Part shown: positions 18,017 to 27,435 of the stretch, in pieces
How positions within the stretch are numbered: the stretch's first letter is position 1
How the letters are laid out: every line of letters begins with the position of its first letter
Source: Metabacillus bambusae
GTDB lineage: Bacteria > Bacillota > Bacilli > Bacillales > Bacillaceae
Direction of reading: 5' to 3'
DNA: 64,000 nucleotides
Assembly: GCF_017497975.1 (NCBI RefSeq)
Contig: NZ_JAGDEL010000027.1
Span: forward strand, 1 to 64,000
Program-made: the position numbers and the translations under genes
Notes under the pieces: generated by a model
What the model was told of the DNA's origin: nothing
Seen by the model: the letters and a program-made list of their open reading frames with translations, nothing else
The model's database searches: none

Positions 18017-19228
18017 ATGAAAAGAACTGGGGACTTAAAGTTAATCCAAGAATTAAACCGCTCAATCATATTAGATACGATTAGGCTGCAAGGACCAATT
18101 TCAAGATCCGATATTGCGAAGTTAAATAAATTGAGCCCAACAACAGTAACATCAGCTGTATCTGAATTAATTCAAGAAGGATTGGTTTATGAAGATGGTA
18201 TTGGTCATTCTAGTGGGGGTAGAAAACCAATCCTTGTCAGGTTTTCACCTGATTCTAAATTTTTAATAGCTATTTCTATCCGTAATTCCTTCATCACAAT
18301 TGCAGAAATGAATCTAGAGGCCAATGTGAAACGAAAGGAAATTCACTCGACAAATTCTTATTTAGGAGATGATGTGATTCATTATTTGCTAGATTTGATT
18401 GAAACGTTCCTTAATAGCTCAAAAAATAAGGATCTTTGCATTGGTATTTCTGTGATTACCCAGGGGATCGTAAATTCTTCAAAGGGTGTTATCCGATTTA
18501 ACGCGGAACTTAAGCTGAAAAATGTTCCATTAAAAGAATTATTAGAGCAAAGGTTTAATAAGAAATCGTATCTTGATAATGATACAAATGCATATCTTCT
18601 CGCAGAAAAAAACTTTGGTTTATATAACTTGAATCAAAACATGATATATATCACTCAAGGTGATGGAGTTGGGGCAGGTTTATTAGTAAATGGATCGATT
18701 TACAGAGGTCATAACGGAGGTGCTGGGGAATTTGGCCATACAAGTATTGACCGTGGAGGATTCCGCTGTGAATGTGGAAATATTGGCTGTCTTGAAACGT
18801 ATGTTAGTTGGCCATCCATTTTTTCTAGAATTCTTTCCTCACTTTCAAGTGGCAAGTCTTCAAAGATGCTGGAAAAAGCAAATGGGAAAATGACTGAAAT
18901 TACTCCTGCTATTTTTAGTGAAGCACTTCAAGAACATGATGATTTAGCCATGAAACTAGCTGAGGAAACTGTATCCTATCTTTCTGCAAGTATTGTTAAC
19001 TTGGTTCATTTATTTAACCCAGAAGTAATCATTATAGGAGGTGAGGTTGTAGCAAATAATCCAATTTATTTAGCAAAATTGAGAACATCAGTATTAGAAA
19101 ATGTCATGGAAGCTTTGTCAGAGGATTTAGATATTCATTCTCCTTCATTAGGAGATGAATTAGAAATGATAGGAGCCGCCTCTGTATTATTACAGGATAA
19201 ATTTCACTTTTCTATTAATCAAGGATAG
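18017..19228 (+). CDS. ROK-family transcriptional regulator (XylR/NagC-like)
   Basis: The 403-residue protein has an N-terminal winged helix (RLQGPISRSDIAKLNKLSPTTVTSAVSELIQEGLV, about 20-55) followed by a sugar-kinase-like ROK domain. The ROK zinc motif is visible as CECGNIGCLE (C251, C253, C258), with the preceding HxxxD-type block GEFGHTSID. Such proteins repress sugar genes until a sugar or sugar derivative binds. It heads the 18-32 kb locus of isomerases, oxidoreductases and two importers, and very likely controls it. AAGGGGTG precedes the ATG. The next gene starts 46 bases after its stop. Confidence 0.92.
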   Translation: MKRTGDLKLIQELNRSIILDTIRLQGPISRSDIAKLNKLSPTTVTSAVSELIQEGLVYEDGIGHSSGGRKPILVRFSPDSKFLIAISIRNSFITIAEMNLEANVKRKEIHSTNSYLGDDVIHYLLDLIETFLNSSKNKDLCIGISVITQGIVNSSKGVIRFNAELKLKNVPLKELLEQRFNKKSYLDNDTNAYLLAEKNFGLYNLNQNMIYITQGDGVGAGLLVNGSIYRGHNGGAGEFGHTSIDRGGFRCECGNIGCLETYVSWPSIFSRILSSLSSGKSSKMLEKANGKMTEITPAIFSEALQEHDDLAMKLAEETVSYLSASIVNLVHLFNPEVIIIGGEVVANNPIYLAKLRTSVLENVMEALSEDLDIHSPSLGDELEMIGAASVLLQDKFHFSINQG

Positions 19229-19274
19229 TAGAATAATAGACTTGGCTCTTTTAAAAAAGGAGAGGATGGTTGTG

Positions 19275-20114
19275 ATGCTAAAAGGAATTAATCAATGGTG
19301 CTACCCTGAAGGGACACCTTTGGAAGAAGTGTTTGCGTACAGTAAAGAAGCTGGCTTCGATGCAATCGAATTGAATCTTTATAATTCTGGCGGAATTGGC
19401 TTAACGATGGACTCAACACCCGGTGAAGCAGAAGCAATTACTAAGCTTGCCTTGTCTTATGGGTTACAGCTAAGAAGCTTATCTACGGGCTTATTATGGC
19501 AAAGCCCATTATCTTCAGTTAATGGGGATGTAAGAGAACAAGGCAGAAAAATCATCCTGAAGCAAATTGAATTGGCAAGTGTGATGGGGATCGATACGGT
19601 ACTGGTTGTACCTGGTTCTGTCTCACATGACGTAGCCTATGATGATTGTTATAAGAGAAGCCAAGAAGAACTAAAAAAAGTTCTCGATGAAGCGGAAAAA
19701 CGTCAAGTGGCAATTGGAATTGAAAATGTCTGGAATAAATTTTTATTGTCACCACTCGAGATGGCGCGATATATAGATGAACTAAATTCAGATTTTGCAA
19801 AAGCTTATTTTGATGTTGGAAATGTCCTTCAGTTTGGTTATCCAGAACACTGGATTCGAATCCTTGGGAAACGAATAAGCAAAGTTCATGTGAAAGATTA
19901 TAGTACAAAGGTAGGGAATATTACTGGATTTGTACCGCTGTTAGCTGGTGATGTTAATTGGCCTGCAGTAATGGAAGCTTTAGAAGAAATAGGTTATGAG
20001 GATGTCATCACTGCTGAGCTTAGCCCATATACAATCGGACCTAAACAGCTTCCGATTGATACAGCTCGGCATATGGAAGTCATATTAGCAAGTCATTTTA
20101 AAGTGAAAAACTAA
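19275..20114 (+). CDS. TIM-barrel sugar isomerase/epimerase (AP-endonuclease-2 fold), first copy
   Basis: The 279-residue protein has the xylose-isomerase-like barrel with the metal-binding set expected of the family: E in AIGIENVWNKF, D in YFDVGNV, H in KVHVKDY and E in TAELSPY. The fold serves epimerases, dehydratases and, in some glycoside pathways, enzymes that carry out beta-elimination or hydration of 3-keto sugars. The neighbours are Gfo/Idh/MocA oxidoreductases, so the latter is plausible here. The ATG at 19275 follows AAGGAGAGG by a good spacing; earlier in-frame starts overlap that site. Confidence 0.85.
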   Translation: MLKGINQWCYPEGTPLEEVFAYSKEAGFDAIELNLYNSGGIGLTMDSTPGEAEAITKLALSYGLQLRSLSTGLLWQSPLSSVNGDVREQGRKIILKQIELASVMGIDTVLVVPGSVSHDVAYDDCYKRSQEELKKVLDEAEKRQVAIGIENVWNKFLLSPLEMARYIDELNSDFAKAYFDVGNVLQFGYPEHWIRILGKRISKVHVKDYSTKVGNITGFVPLLAGDVNWPAVMEALEEIGYEDVITAELSPYTIGPKQLPIDTARHMEVILASHFKVKN

Positions 20115-20128
20115 AGGGAGTTGAAGTG

Positions 20129-21121
20129 ATGAGTAAAGTAAAAGTAGGATTTGTTGGTGTAGGAGGAATTGCTGGAGTACATTTAGAAAATGTTTCGAAA
20201 AACAGTCATGCCGTCATAGTTGCTGTATGTGATATTGCAGAAGAAAGTGCCAAAAAAAAGGGATTACAATACAATGCCTCTGCTTATACAGACCTGGATG
20301 AAATGCTAGAAAAGGAAATACTAGATGCTGTATTTGTCTGTGTTCCCCCATTTGCTCACGGAGATATTGAAGAAAAAATCGTAAAACGTGGAATTCATCT
20401 CCTAGTTGAAAAACCCTTAGGCCTCGATTTAGAAACTGTACAAAAGAAGGCGAAGATTATAAAAGACTCTGGTGTCATTTGTGGAGTAGGCTACTGCTTG
20501 CGCTACTTAGATACAGTTGCTAAGGCGAAAGAGTATTTAAAAGATAAGTCAATTGCAATGGTAAGAGGACATTACATAACATCATTTGTTCCAACTCCTT
20601 GGTACCGCGAAATGAATAAGTCAGGCGGACAACTTGTTGAACAGTCAACTCATATATTAGATTTAATGCGCTATTTAGCTGGAGAAATTGACAATGTATA
20701 TGCGAATATGAGCCTGCAAGTTCTATCAGACATACCAAATATGGATATTCCGGATGTGACATCAGTGAACGTTACATTTAAATCTGGTGCAGTGGGCCAC
20801 CTTGATTCTTCGATGATACAGGTTGACCATAGATCAGGTATTGAGATTTTGGGTAGGGATTTTCGTGTACTAATTGATGGAGCAGATTTATCAATTGTTG
20901 AAAAGGATTCTACGATTACCTATAAATCGAAAGTGGATTTTTATCAAGAACAGGATCGTGTATTTATTGAAGCAGTCATGAAAGGGGATCCTAATCTTCT
21001 CTTATCTAATTATGAAGACGGAGCAAAAACACTTGCTGCTACGCTAGCATCTAACAAGTCAAATGAGATCGGATTGCCTATTAAGCTGTCCTCATTAACT
21101 GAAGATAAAATCACTTTGTAA
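20129..21121 (+). CDS. Gfo/Idh/MocA oxidoreductase (first of four in the locus)
   Basis: The 330-residue NAD(P)-dependent protein has the Rossmann motif GVGGIAG at the N-terminus, the catalytic EKP motif (LLVEKPLGLD) and a C-terminal substrate domain with QLVEQSTHILDLMRY. The DxxxH active-site pair of classical inositol-dehydrogenase-like members is replaced by E-x-S-T-H, so its substrate or role may differ from its neighbours at 21169 and 30841. AAAGGGAG lies 8 bases before the ATG at 20129. It follows the isomerase gene by 14 bases. Confidence 0.88.
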   Translation: MSKVKVGFVGVGGIAGVHLENVSKNSHAVIVAVCDIAEESAKKKGLQYNASAYTDLDEMLEKEILDAVFVCVPPFAHGDIEEKIVKRGIHLLVEKPLGLDLETVQKKAKIIKDSGVICGVGYCLRYLDTVAKAKEYLKDKSIAMVRGHYITSFVPTPWYREMNKSGGQLVEQSTHILDLMRYLAGEIDNVYANMSLQVLSDIPNMDIPDVTSVNVTFKSGAVGHLDSSMIQVDHRSGIEILGRDFRVLIDGADLSIVEKDSTITYKSKVDFYQEQDRVFIEAVMKGDPNLLLSNYEDGAKTLAATLASNKSNEIGLPIKLSSLTEDKITL

Positions 21122-21168
21122 AATAATCATAGCGTGCTAGCAGAATGAAGAGAGAGGTGTAAACAAAA

Positions 21169-22176
21169 GTGAAAATTGGTGTAGTTGGTACAGGTACAAT
21201 GGGAAAACTTCATCTAAACGCATGGTCCAATATGAAAGCGGTTACTATTTCCGGGATCTTGGGGCGGGATAAGAGATTAGTGGATCAATTAGCAGAAAAG
21301 TATAAAAGTAACACATATATGGAATATGAAGAACTACTGAAAACAGATATCGATGTTATCGATATTTGTTTACCGACCTATTTGCATAAGGAGTTTGTGT
21401 CAAAGGCTGCTCAACATGGCAAGCATATTATTTGCGAGAAGCCTCTTGCATTAAACCTAGATGAATGTAGAGAAATTCTTGAAATCTGTCATACGTGGGG
21501 TGTTCAACTATTTGTAGGCCATACACTTCGTTTTTCACCAGAATATAAACATGCACATGATCAGGTGAAGCGTGGTGTAATCGGTGAACCTGGTGTTGTT
21601 CGATTATCAAGAGGTGGTCCTTATCCACTAGGAAGAGATTCTTGGTATCAGGATGAAGGGAAAAGTGGAGGGGTTATTTTAGACCTTGGGATCCACGAAT
21701 TTGATTGGGTACGCTGGACATTTGGTGAAGTAGAAAGGGTAATGGCTAAACAGGTAAAAAGGAAGGGCGAAAATGGAAATTCTATTGAGTATGCGTTAGT
21801 AACATTGCGGATGCTAAGCGGAACAATTGCTCATATGGAATTGTCTTGGGCAAAGGAAACATTTGAGTCTTCTTTTGAAATTGCAGGAAATAAAGGGATG
21901 CTTACACATAGTGATCGAGAAAGTTATCCTATAACACTGAAAATAAAGAACGAAGAAGAACAGAATAATGGTGGTGTAGCTTTACCAAAAAGTATAGGAA
22001 CGAAATCACCGCTTCAACTACAACTTGAACACTTTACGAAATGTCTAGAAAATGCAGAAAAACCGATTATTTCTGCTGAAGATGCGATGAAAGCAGTAGA
22101 AATTGCAGTAGCAGCCATTGAATCAGTTAAGAGTGGGCAGCCCGTTTCTTTGCTTACAAAGAAGGAGGTGTTTTAA
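21169..22176 (+). CDS. Gfo/Idh/MocA oxidoreductase (second)
   Basis: The 335-residue protein has N-terminal GTGTMGKLH, EKP motif IICEKPLALN and the active-site stretch GVILDLGIHEFDWVRW containing the D-x-x-x-H pair used for proton transfer in this family. It probably oxidises a sugar hydroxyl with NAD(P). The start is the GTG at 21169, 9 bases after GAGAGGTG. Its stop codon directly abuts the ATG of the next gene, so the two are translationally coupled. Confidence 0.9.
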   Translation: MKIGVVGTGTMGKLHLNAWSNMKAVTISGILGRDKRLVDQLAEKYKSNTYMEYEELLKTDIDVIDICLPTYLHKEFVSKAAQHGKHIICEKPLALNLDECREILEICHTWGVQLFVGHTLRFSPEYKHAHDQVKRGVIGEPGVVRLSRGGPYPLGRDSWYQDEGKSGGVILDLGIHEFDWVRWTFGEVERVMAKQVKRKGENGNSIEYALVTLRMLSGTIAHMELSWAKETFESSFEIAGNKGMLTHSDRESYPITLKIKNEEEQNNGGVALPKSIGTKSPLQLQLEHFTKCLENAEKPIISAEDAMKAVEIAVAAIESVKSGQPVSLLTKKEVF

Positions 22177-23160
22177 ATGAAGATCGGAATGATTAGCTTT
22201 GCTCATATGCATGCATTTAGCTATGCAAAGCATCTACAAGCCGACCCTGAAGTTGAAATAACTGCCATATGGGATGAGGATGAAGAACGAGGATCAAAAA
22301 TGGCGAAAACATTCAACTGTCAATATGTAGAGAATTTGGATAGATTACTAGAATTAGATCTTCAAGCAGTTGTTGTGTGTTCAGAGAATAAAAAGCATAA
22401 AGAACATGTGATTGCTGCAGCTCGTGCAGGAAAACACATTCTATGTGAAAAACCAATCGCAACAGAAGTAGAAGATGCGAAGGAAATGATTGATGTTTGT
22501 AGACTGTCGGGCGTTATTTTACAGGTGGCATATCCAGTTAGATTCGCCCCAGCAATTCAAAGAGTAAGAGAGTTAATTGGCTCAGGGGCAATTGGGGAAG
22601 TTGTTGCCATTAATGGTACTAACCATGGACAAATGCCTGGTGGCTGGTTCATCGAAAAAGAGTTATCAGGCGGTGGAGCCGCAACAGATCATATTGTTCA
22701 TGTCATGGATCTCATTCGTTGGATACTAAATGATGAAGTAAAAAATGTTTATGCAGAGCTTGATACGAGATTCTATTCGATCGATGTAGAGGATTGTGGA
22801 ATTGTCACATTGGAACTTGAATCAGGTGTCATTGTATCAATAGATCCAAGCTGGTCACGTCCAAAAACATTCCCTTCGTGGGGTGACGTTCTATTAGAGT
22901 TTGTCGGCACGAAAGGAACTCTATCAGTAGATGCATTTAAACAACATTCGACCTACTACAATGATTTAGAAATAAAAGTCCAGCATTTATCATGGGCTGA
23001 TGACATGGATAAAGGACTTATTGATGACTTTCTTCAGTGTATAAGAAAAAAAGGGAGCCCATCTATTACCGGAGAAGATGGATTAAGGACATTAGAAGTT
23101 GTGAAGGCAGCCTATGAATCTGACAAACTAAAAAAAGTGGTTACATTAAATAGAATATAA
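22177..23160 (+). CDS. Gfo/Idh/MocA oxidoreductase (third)
   Basis: The 327-residue protein carries EKP (ILCEKPIATE), YPVRFAPAI and the active-site segment GGAATDHIVHVMDLIRW. The N-terminus (GMISFAHMHAFSY) lacks the glycine-rich loop consensus seen in its neighbours, so cofactor binding may be atypical; histidines take its place. A strong AAGGAGGTG inside the 3' end of the previous gene serves its ATG, with no gap between the genes. Role by context: a second redox step on the same imported sugar. Confidence 0.87.
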   Translation: MKIGMISFAHMHAFSYAKHLQADPEVEITAIWDEDEERGSKMAKTFNCQYVENLDRLLELDLQAVVVCSENKKHKEHVIAAARAGKHILCEKPIATEVEDAKEMIDVCRLSGVILQVAYPVRFAPAIQRVRELIGSGAIGEVVAINGTNHGQMPGGWFIEKELSGGGAATDHIVHVMDLIRWILNDEVKNVYAELDTRFYSIDVEDCGIVTLELESGVIVSIDPSWSRPKTFPSWGDVLLEFVGTKGTLSVDAFKQHSTYYNDLEIKVQHLSWADDMDKGLIDDFLQCIRKKGSPSITGEDGLRTLEVVKAAYESDKLKKVVTLNRI

Positions 23161-23200
23161 ATTGCTTTGCTAGTCTTACTATTAACAAGGGGGATCAATA

Positions 23201-24469
23201 ATGAGAAAACTTTTGGTGTTTCTATTAGCAACATTGCTTATTGGAAGTATCTTTCTCGCAGGGTGTAGTAATAAAGAGGGAGCATCGGGAAAGACTTCTG
23301 ATAAAGTTACGTTAAATGTTGCGTTATGGGATGAGAATGTTAGTGAGGTAGTTGATAAATCGATCGACCTATTTAAAGAAAAGCATCCTGAGGTAGAAGT
23401 GAAAGTGACATATACTCCTTTTGCGGACTATTGGACTAAATTAAAGACTAGTTTAGCAGGAGGAAGCGGACCTGATATTTTCTGGATGAATGGTCCAAAT
23501 TTTCATCAATACGCTTCTTCTGGTCTTATTAAGGATATTCAGCCGTTAATTGATGCAGATAGTTTAGATACTAGTGTGTATACACCTGCTTTAGTTGATC
23601 TATACACGTATGAAGGCCGTTTATATGGTCTGCCTTACTTCTTAGATTCAATCGGTCTTTTCTATAATAAGAAGATGTTTGATGACGCTGGCATTCCGTA
23701 TCCAGATGATACATGGGATTGGGCAAAAGTGGAGGAAGTTGGTGCAAAGTTAACAGATAAAGAAAAGGGGATATATGGTTATATTGCCTCTTCTGCAAAT
23801 CAAGCTGGTTACTATAATTTAATTCACCAAGCTGGAGGATTTATCATTAGTGAGGATAAAACAAAATCAGGATTTGCCTCAGCTGAAGCACAAAGTGCAC
23901 TGAAGTGGACCAAGGATTTAATGGACAAGGGAATTTCTCCTTCTGCACAAGCACAAATTGAGACAAAAGTGAACCAAATATTTGGTTCAGGTAAAGCAGC
24001 TATGCTCCCAAATATTTCAGTAAATGTTCCAGTTTTACATGAAATGCTTGGTGATGACCTAGGCGTTGCTGTTCTTCCGAAAGGAAAAGAACAAGCAAGT
24101 ATTGTTCATGGATTAAGTTGGGGAATGAATGCCAAGACAAAGCATGAGGAATTAGCATGGGAGTTACAAAAAGTGTTAGCTGGTGAAGATGCTGGGAAAT
24201 GGATGGCAGAATCAGGGTTCAGTATTCCGGCATACAAAGGAACAGAAGGCGCTTGGTTGGAATCAATACCTTCATTGGACTTAAAAGTGTTCATTGATAG
24301 CCTTGAGTTCGGCGTTCCATACCCAGTATCAAAAAATACTGCAGAATGGCAAGATGTTGAAGTGAAAGAAATTCAAGATGCACTGTTAGGTAAAAAAACA
24401 TTTGAAGATGCAACGAAGAAGATTGCTACTGAAATGGATGAAATATTAGCCAAGGAATCAGAAAAGTAA
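23201..24469 (+). CDS. Sugar-binding lipoprotein of ABC importer 1
   Basis: The 422-residue protein has lipobox FLAGC (cysteine near residue 22) and the fold of family-1 sugar-binding proteins (VNVALWDENVSEVVDKSIDLFKEKHPEVEV style N-lobe, GLPYFLDSIGLFYNKKMFDDAG hinge). It should present a mono- or oligosaccharide to the permeases at 24620 and 25574. AAGGGGG precedes the ATG. An inverted-repeat element lies between it and the permease gene, which may reduce downstream expression and so raise the ratio of binding protein to permease. Confidence 0.92.
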   Translation: MRKLLVFLLATLLIGSIFLAGCSNKEGASGKTSDKVTLNVALWDENVSEVVDKSIDLFKEKHPEVEVKVTYTPFADYWTKLKTSLAGGSGPDIFWMNGPNFHQYASSGLIKDIQPLIDADSLDTSVYTPALVDLYTYEGRLYGLPYFLDSIGLFYNKKMFDDAGIPYPDDTWDWAKVEEVGAKLTDKEKGIYGYIASSANQAGYYNLIHQAGGFIISEDKTKSGFASAEAQSALKWTKDLMDKGISPSAQAQIETKVNQIFGSGKAAMLPNISVNVPVLHEMLGDDLGVAVLPKGKEQASIVHGLSWGMNAKTKHEELAWELQKVLAGEDAGKWMAESGFSIPAYKGTEGAWLESIPSLDLKVFIDSLEFGVPYPVSKNTAEWQDVEVKEIQDALLGKKTFEDATKKIATEMDEILAKESEK

Positions 24470-24480
24470 TAAATATAGCG

Positions 24481-24592
24481 GCTGTCTCAAATAAAGGGTC
24501 AAACCCCTCGAACCTAATATATTGAATTTTTTAAAAAGAGAAGCTCAATATATTGGAGTTTTTTAGAGGGTCAGACCTTTTGAGATAGCTAC
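24481..24592. repeat. Palindromic GGGTCAGACC-type element, copy 1
   Basis: The two arms (24481-24525 and about 24545-24592) are imperfect inverted repeats: GCTGTCTCAAATAAAGGGTC pairs with the reverse of GGTCAGACCTTTTGAGATAGC, and AATATATTGA meets TCAATATATT at the centre. The whole can fold into one long hairpin. A related element is at 34111-34226. Confidence 0.75.
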
Positions 24593-24619
24593 TTCTCATA
24601 TAGAAAGGGGTGTGTTTCA

Positions 24620-25561
24620 TTGGAATTGCAAACTTCCCGTTCCTCGCAAAATATTAAAACGATAAAGCTGAAAAAAAGATCTAGAATGGACTCTATTGAA
24701 GCTCTATGGGGATATATCTTTATCGCACCTGTTGTATTGGGGTTAACCATTTTTTACATAGCACCTGCTGTTTCATCTTTCTATCTAGCTTTTACTCAAT
24801 GGGATGGATTAACAGCTCCTTTATTTATAGGTCTAGAGAATTTTATAGCTTTATTCAAAGATGAAGTTTTTATTCGATCAATGATTAATACAATTATTTT
24901 TACATTGGTGTCAGTACCTTTTTCAATTGCATGTGCAACAGTTATTGCCGTTTTACTTAATCAAAAAATAAAGGGTATTGTCATGTATCGAACATTATTT
25001 TTCATTCCTGTTGTTACGATGCCAATAGCAATTGGTATGGTCTGGCGGTGGTTATACAATTCGGAATTTGGATTAATTAACTATATATTAGGGCAGTTTC
25101 ATCTTCCGCAACCTAGCTGGCTGTTTGATGAAAAATTTGCACTATTTTCTATTATCTTAGTTAGCGTTTGGATGAGTGTTGGATACAATACCGTGATCTT
25201 ACTTGCAGGACTTCAAGGAATATCTTCATCATATTATGAGGCTGCTGATTTAGATGGAGCAAATGAATTTCAAAAATTCCTTCGTATAACAGTTCCTTTG
25301 TTAACACCAAGTTTATTCTTTGTATTAGTCATGTCGATGATAAATTCCTTGCAGGTGTTCGATTTAATTTTTGTCATGATCGGAGATAATGCATCATTAT
25401 TAGAACCGACGAGGACGGTTGTTTATAGTGTTTGGGAAAATGGCTTTAAATTTTTCAATATGGGCTATGCCTCAGCACAAGCGCTAATCTTATTCATCGT
25501 CATCCTAATCATTACAATTATTCAAATGGTTCTCCAGAAGAGATGGGTGCATTACCAATAG
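24620..25561 (+). CDS. Sugar ABC permease 1a
   Basis: The 313-residue protein has six transmembrane segments beginning YIFIAPVVLGLTIFYIAP and an EAA loop (YEAADLDGANEFQKFLRITVP). It belongs to the MalF/UgpA-type permeases. The start is TTG at 24620, supported by AAAGGGGTG at 24604-24612. It pairs with the permease at 25574, 12 bases downstream, and the binding protein at 23201. Confidence 0.92.
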   Translation: MELQTSRSSQNIKTIKLKKRSRMDSIEALWGYIFIAPVVLGLTIFYIAPAVSSFYLAFTQWDGLTAPLFIGLENFIALFKDEVFIRSMINTIIFTLVSVPFSIACATVIAVLLNQKIKGIVMYRTLFFIPVVTMPIAIGMVWRWLYNSEFGLINYILGQFHLPQPSWLFDEKFALFSIILVSVWMSVGYNTVILLAGLQGISSSYYEAADLDGANEFQKFLRITVPLLTPSLFFVLVMSMINSLQVFDLIFVMIGDNASLLEPTRTVVYSVWENGFKFFNMGYASAQALILFIVILIITIIQMVLQKRWVHYQ

Positions 25562-25573
25562 GAGGTATTGAAG

Positions 25574-26401
25574 ATGGTACATGATACGAGAAGAAAGAAA
25601 ATTGGAGCTCATGCATTACTAATAATAGGTTCACTTATTATGATCATGCCTTTTTTATGGATGGTTTCAACATCGTTTAAATCATTCGCTGAGTCAATGC
25701 AAGTACCACCAACAATCTTTCCTAAAGAATTCAAATTCCAAAATTACCTAGAGGTTTTTGAAAAAATAAATTTTGCACAATACTACCTTAATACAATGAT
25801 TATCACAGCTTCACGAACAGCTTTTCAGTTAATTCTCTGCTCTCTAGCAGCATATGCCTTCGCAAGGCTGAGATTCCCGGGGAAAAATATTATTTTTATC
25901 ACCATCTTATCCGTTCTAATGGTTCCTTCTCAAGTTATCATGATTCCTAGCTTCGTAATTATGAGGGAATTAGGCTGGATTGACACTTTTTACGCGATTA
26001 TCGTTCCAGGAATATTTAGTGCTTTTGGAACATTCTTATTACGACAATTTTTTATGGCCATTCCAAAAGAGTTGGATGAAGCTGCAAAAATTGATGGATG
26101 TTCTTTCTTCGGAATCTATTGGCGGATCATCCTTCCCTTATCTAAGCCAGCTCTAGTATCACTTGCTATTTTTACAATCCTTGCATCATGGAATGATTTC
26201 TTATGGCCTTTAATCGTAACAAATTCTGATGAAATGAGAGTCCTATCAATAGGTATTGCTACATTCCAAGGACAGTATGCAACAGATTATCCATTATTAA
26301 TGGCAGGTGCTTTAATGGCAACCGCACCAATGATTATTATCTTTTTATTCTTGCAAAAGTATTTTATTGAAGGGATTGCACTTAGTGGGGTTAAGGGTTA
26401 A
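25574..26401 (+). CDS. Sugar ABC permease 1b
   Basis: The 275-residue MalG/UgpE-type permease has the EAA loop DEAAKIDGCSFFGIYWRIILP and the C-terminal FLQKYFIEGIALSGVKG typical of the family. AGGAGGT lies 8 bases before the ATG at 25574, in the gap after the previous permease gene. Confidence 0.92.
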   Translation: MVHDTRRKKIGAHALLIIGSLIMIMPFLWMVSTSFKSFAESMQVPPTIFPKEFKFQNYLEVFEKINFAQYYLNTMIITASRTAFQLILCSLAAYAFARLRFPGKNIIFITILSVLMVPSQVIMIPSFVIMRELGWIDTFYAIIVPGIFSAFGTFLLRQFFMAIPKELDEAAKIDGCSFFGIYWRIILPLSKPALVSLAIFTILASWNDFLWPLIVTNSDEMRVLSIGIATFQGQYATDYPLLMAGALMATAPMIIIFLFLQKYFIEGIALSGVKG

Positions 26402-26479
26402 TAACCTCATGGTAACTAATATAAAGTTTGCTGCTCACCACTTAAATTTGTTTTTCATTTCTTCTAAAGGAGTGAGGTT

Positions 26480-27427
26480 ATGTCGACTGAACTAAATACT
26501 TCGGTAGGGACTCCCACACATAATACAGTTGTGAGGCGAAAGAAACTTTTTACTCGCCGTGATTTAACAGGATATTTATTTTCAGCTCCCTTACTAATAG
26601 GAATTGTTGTGTTTTCAATTTACCCAATGATTGGGGCTTTAATCCTAAGTTTTAAAAAATCTTCACAATCTTTTAATGGTGAATGGACAGGATTAAGTAA
26701 CTATCAATATGTTTTAACAGACTCCTTGTTTTGGCAATCCATCTATAACACTTTTTATATGGGGATTTTATCTGTTATCTTAGGTGTTTCCTTATCATTT
26801 ATTTTAGCAAGTTTAATCCACAATATCAGTTGGTTAAAGTGGAGGAATTTCTTTAAAGGAGTTTACTTTTTACCAAATGTCGTTTCTTTAGTAGCCACAA
26901 GCATTCTTTTCTCTTTTCTATTTAATCCAGGAAGTGAAGGATTATTAAACTATGTTATTGGTATAGTCGGAATTGAGCCTATTGGCTGGTTTACCGATCC
27001 AAAATACGCAAGGTTCAGTATCGTCATTATGACACTTTGGGGAATGCTTGGTTATAACACGATTATATTTATCGCTGCTTTAACAAGTGTCCCAAAGGAT
27101 TTATATGAAGCTGCTGAAGTCGATGGCGCGAACTGGTTGAAAAAATGGTTTTATATAACCGTTCCATATTTAAAGCCAATTATTATTTTTATGGTGATAA
27201 TCGGGACAATCAATGCCATGAAACGCTTTACAGATGTTTGGTTAATAGGGGGAACTGCAGGAAACCCTGCTGGCTCATTAATGACAGCTGTTCTATATAT
27301 CTATCGAAATGGATTTCTATCATCACAGATGGGGATAGCCACTGCCGCTTCCTATATATTATTTTTCTTTATTCTTGTTCTAACGATTGTTCTACAGTTT
27401 ACGAATAGAAAAAGTAATTTTGATTAA
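26480..27427 (+). CDS. Sugar ABC permease 2a
   Basis: The 315-residue MalF/UgpA-type permease begins its membrane part at GYLFSAPLLIGIVVFSIYP and has EAA loop YEAAEVDGANWLKKWFYITVP. It belongs to the second importer of the locus, with 27436 and the binding protein at 28421. Gene order in importer 2 (permeases, then binding protein) mirrors importer 1 (binding protein, then permeases). AAAGGAGTGAGG precedes the ATG. Confidence 0.92.
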   Translation: MSTELNTSVGTPTHNTVVRRKKLFTRRDLTGYLFSAPLLIGIVVFSIYPMIGALILSFKKSSQSFNGEWTGLSNYQYVLTDSLFWQSIYNTFYMGILSVILGVSLSFILASLIHNISWLKWRNFFKGVYFLPNVVSLVATSILFSFLFNPGSEGLLNYVIGIVGIEPIGWFTDPKYARFSIVIMTLWGMLGYNTIIFIAALTSVPKDLYEAAEVDGANWLKKWFYITVPYLKPIIIFMVIIGTINAMKRFTDVWLIGGTAGNPAGSLMTAVLYIYRNGFLSSQMGIATAASYILFFFILVLTIVLQFTNRKSNFD

Positions 27428-27435
27428 GGGGGGAT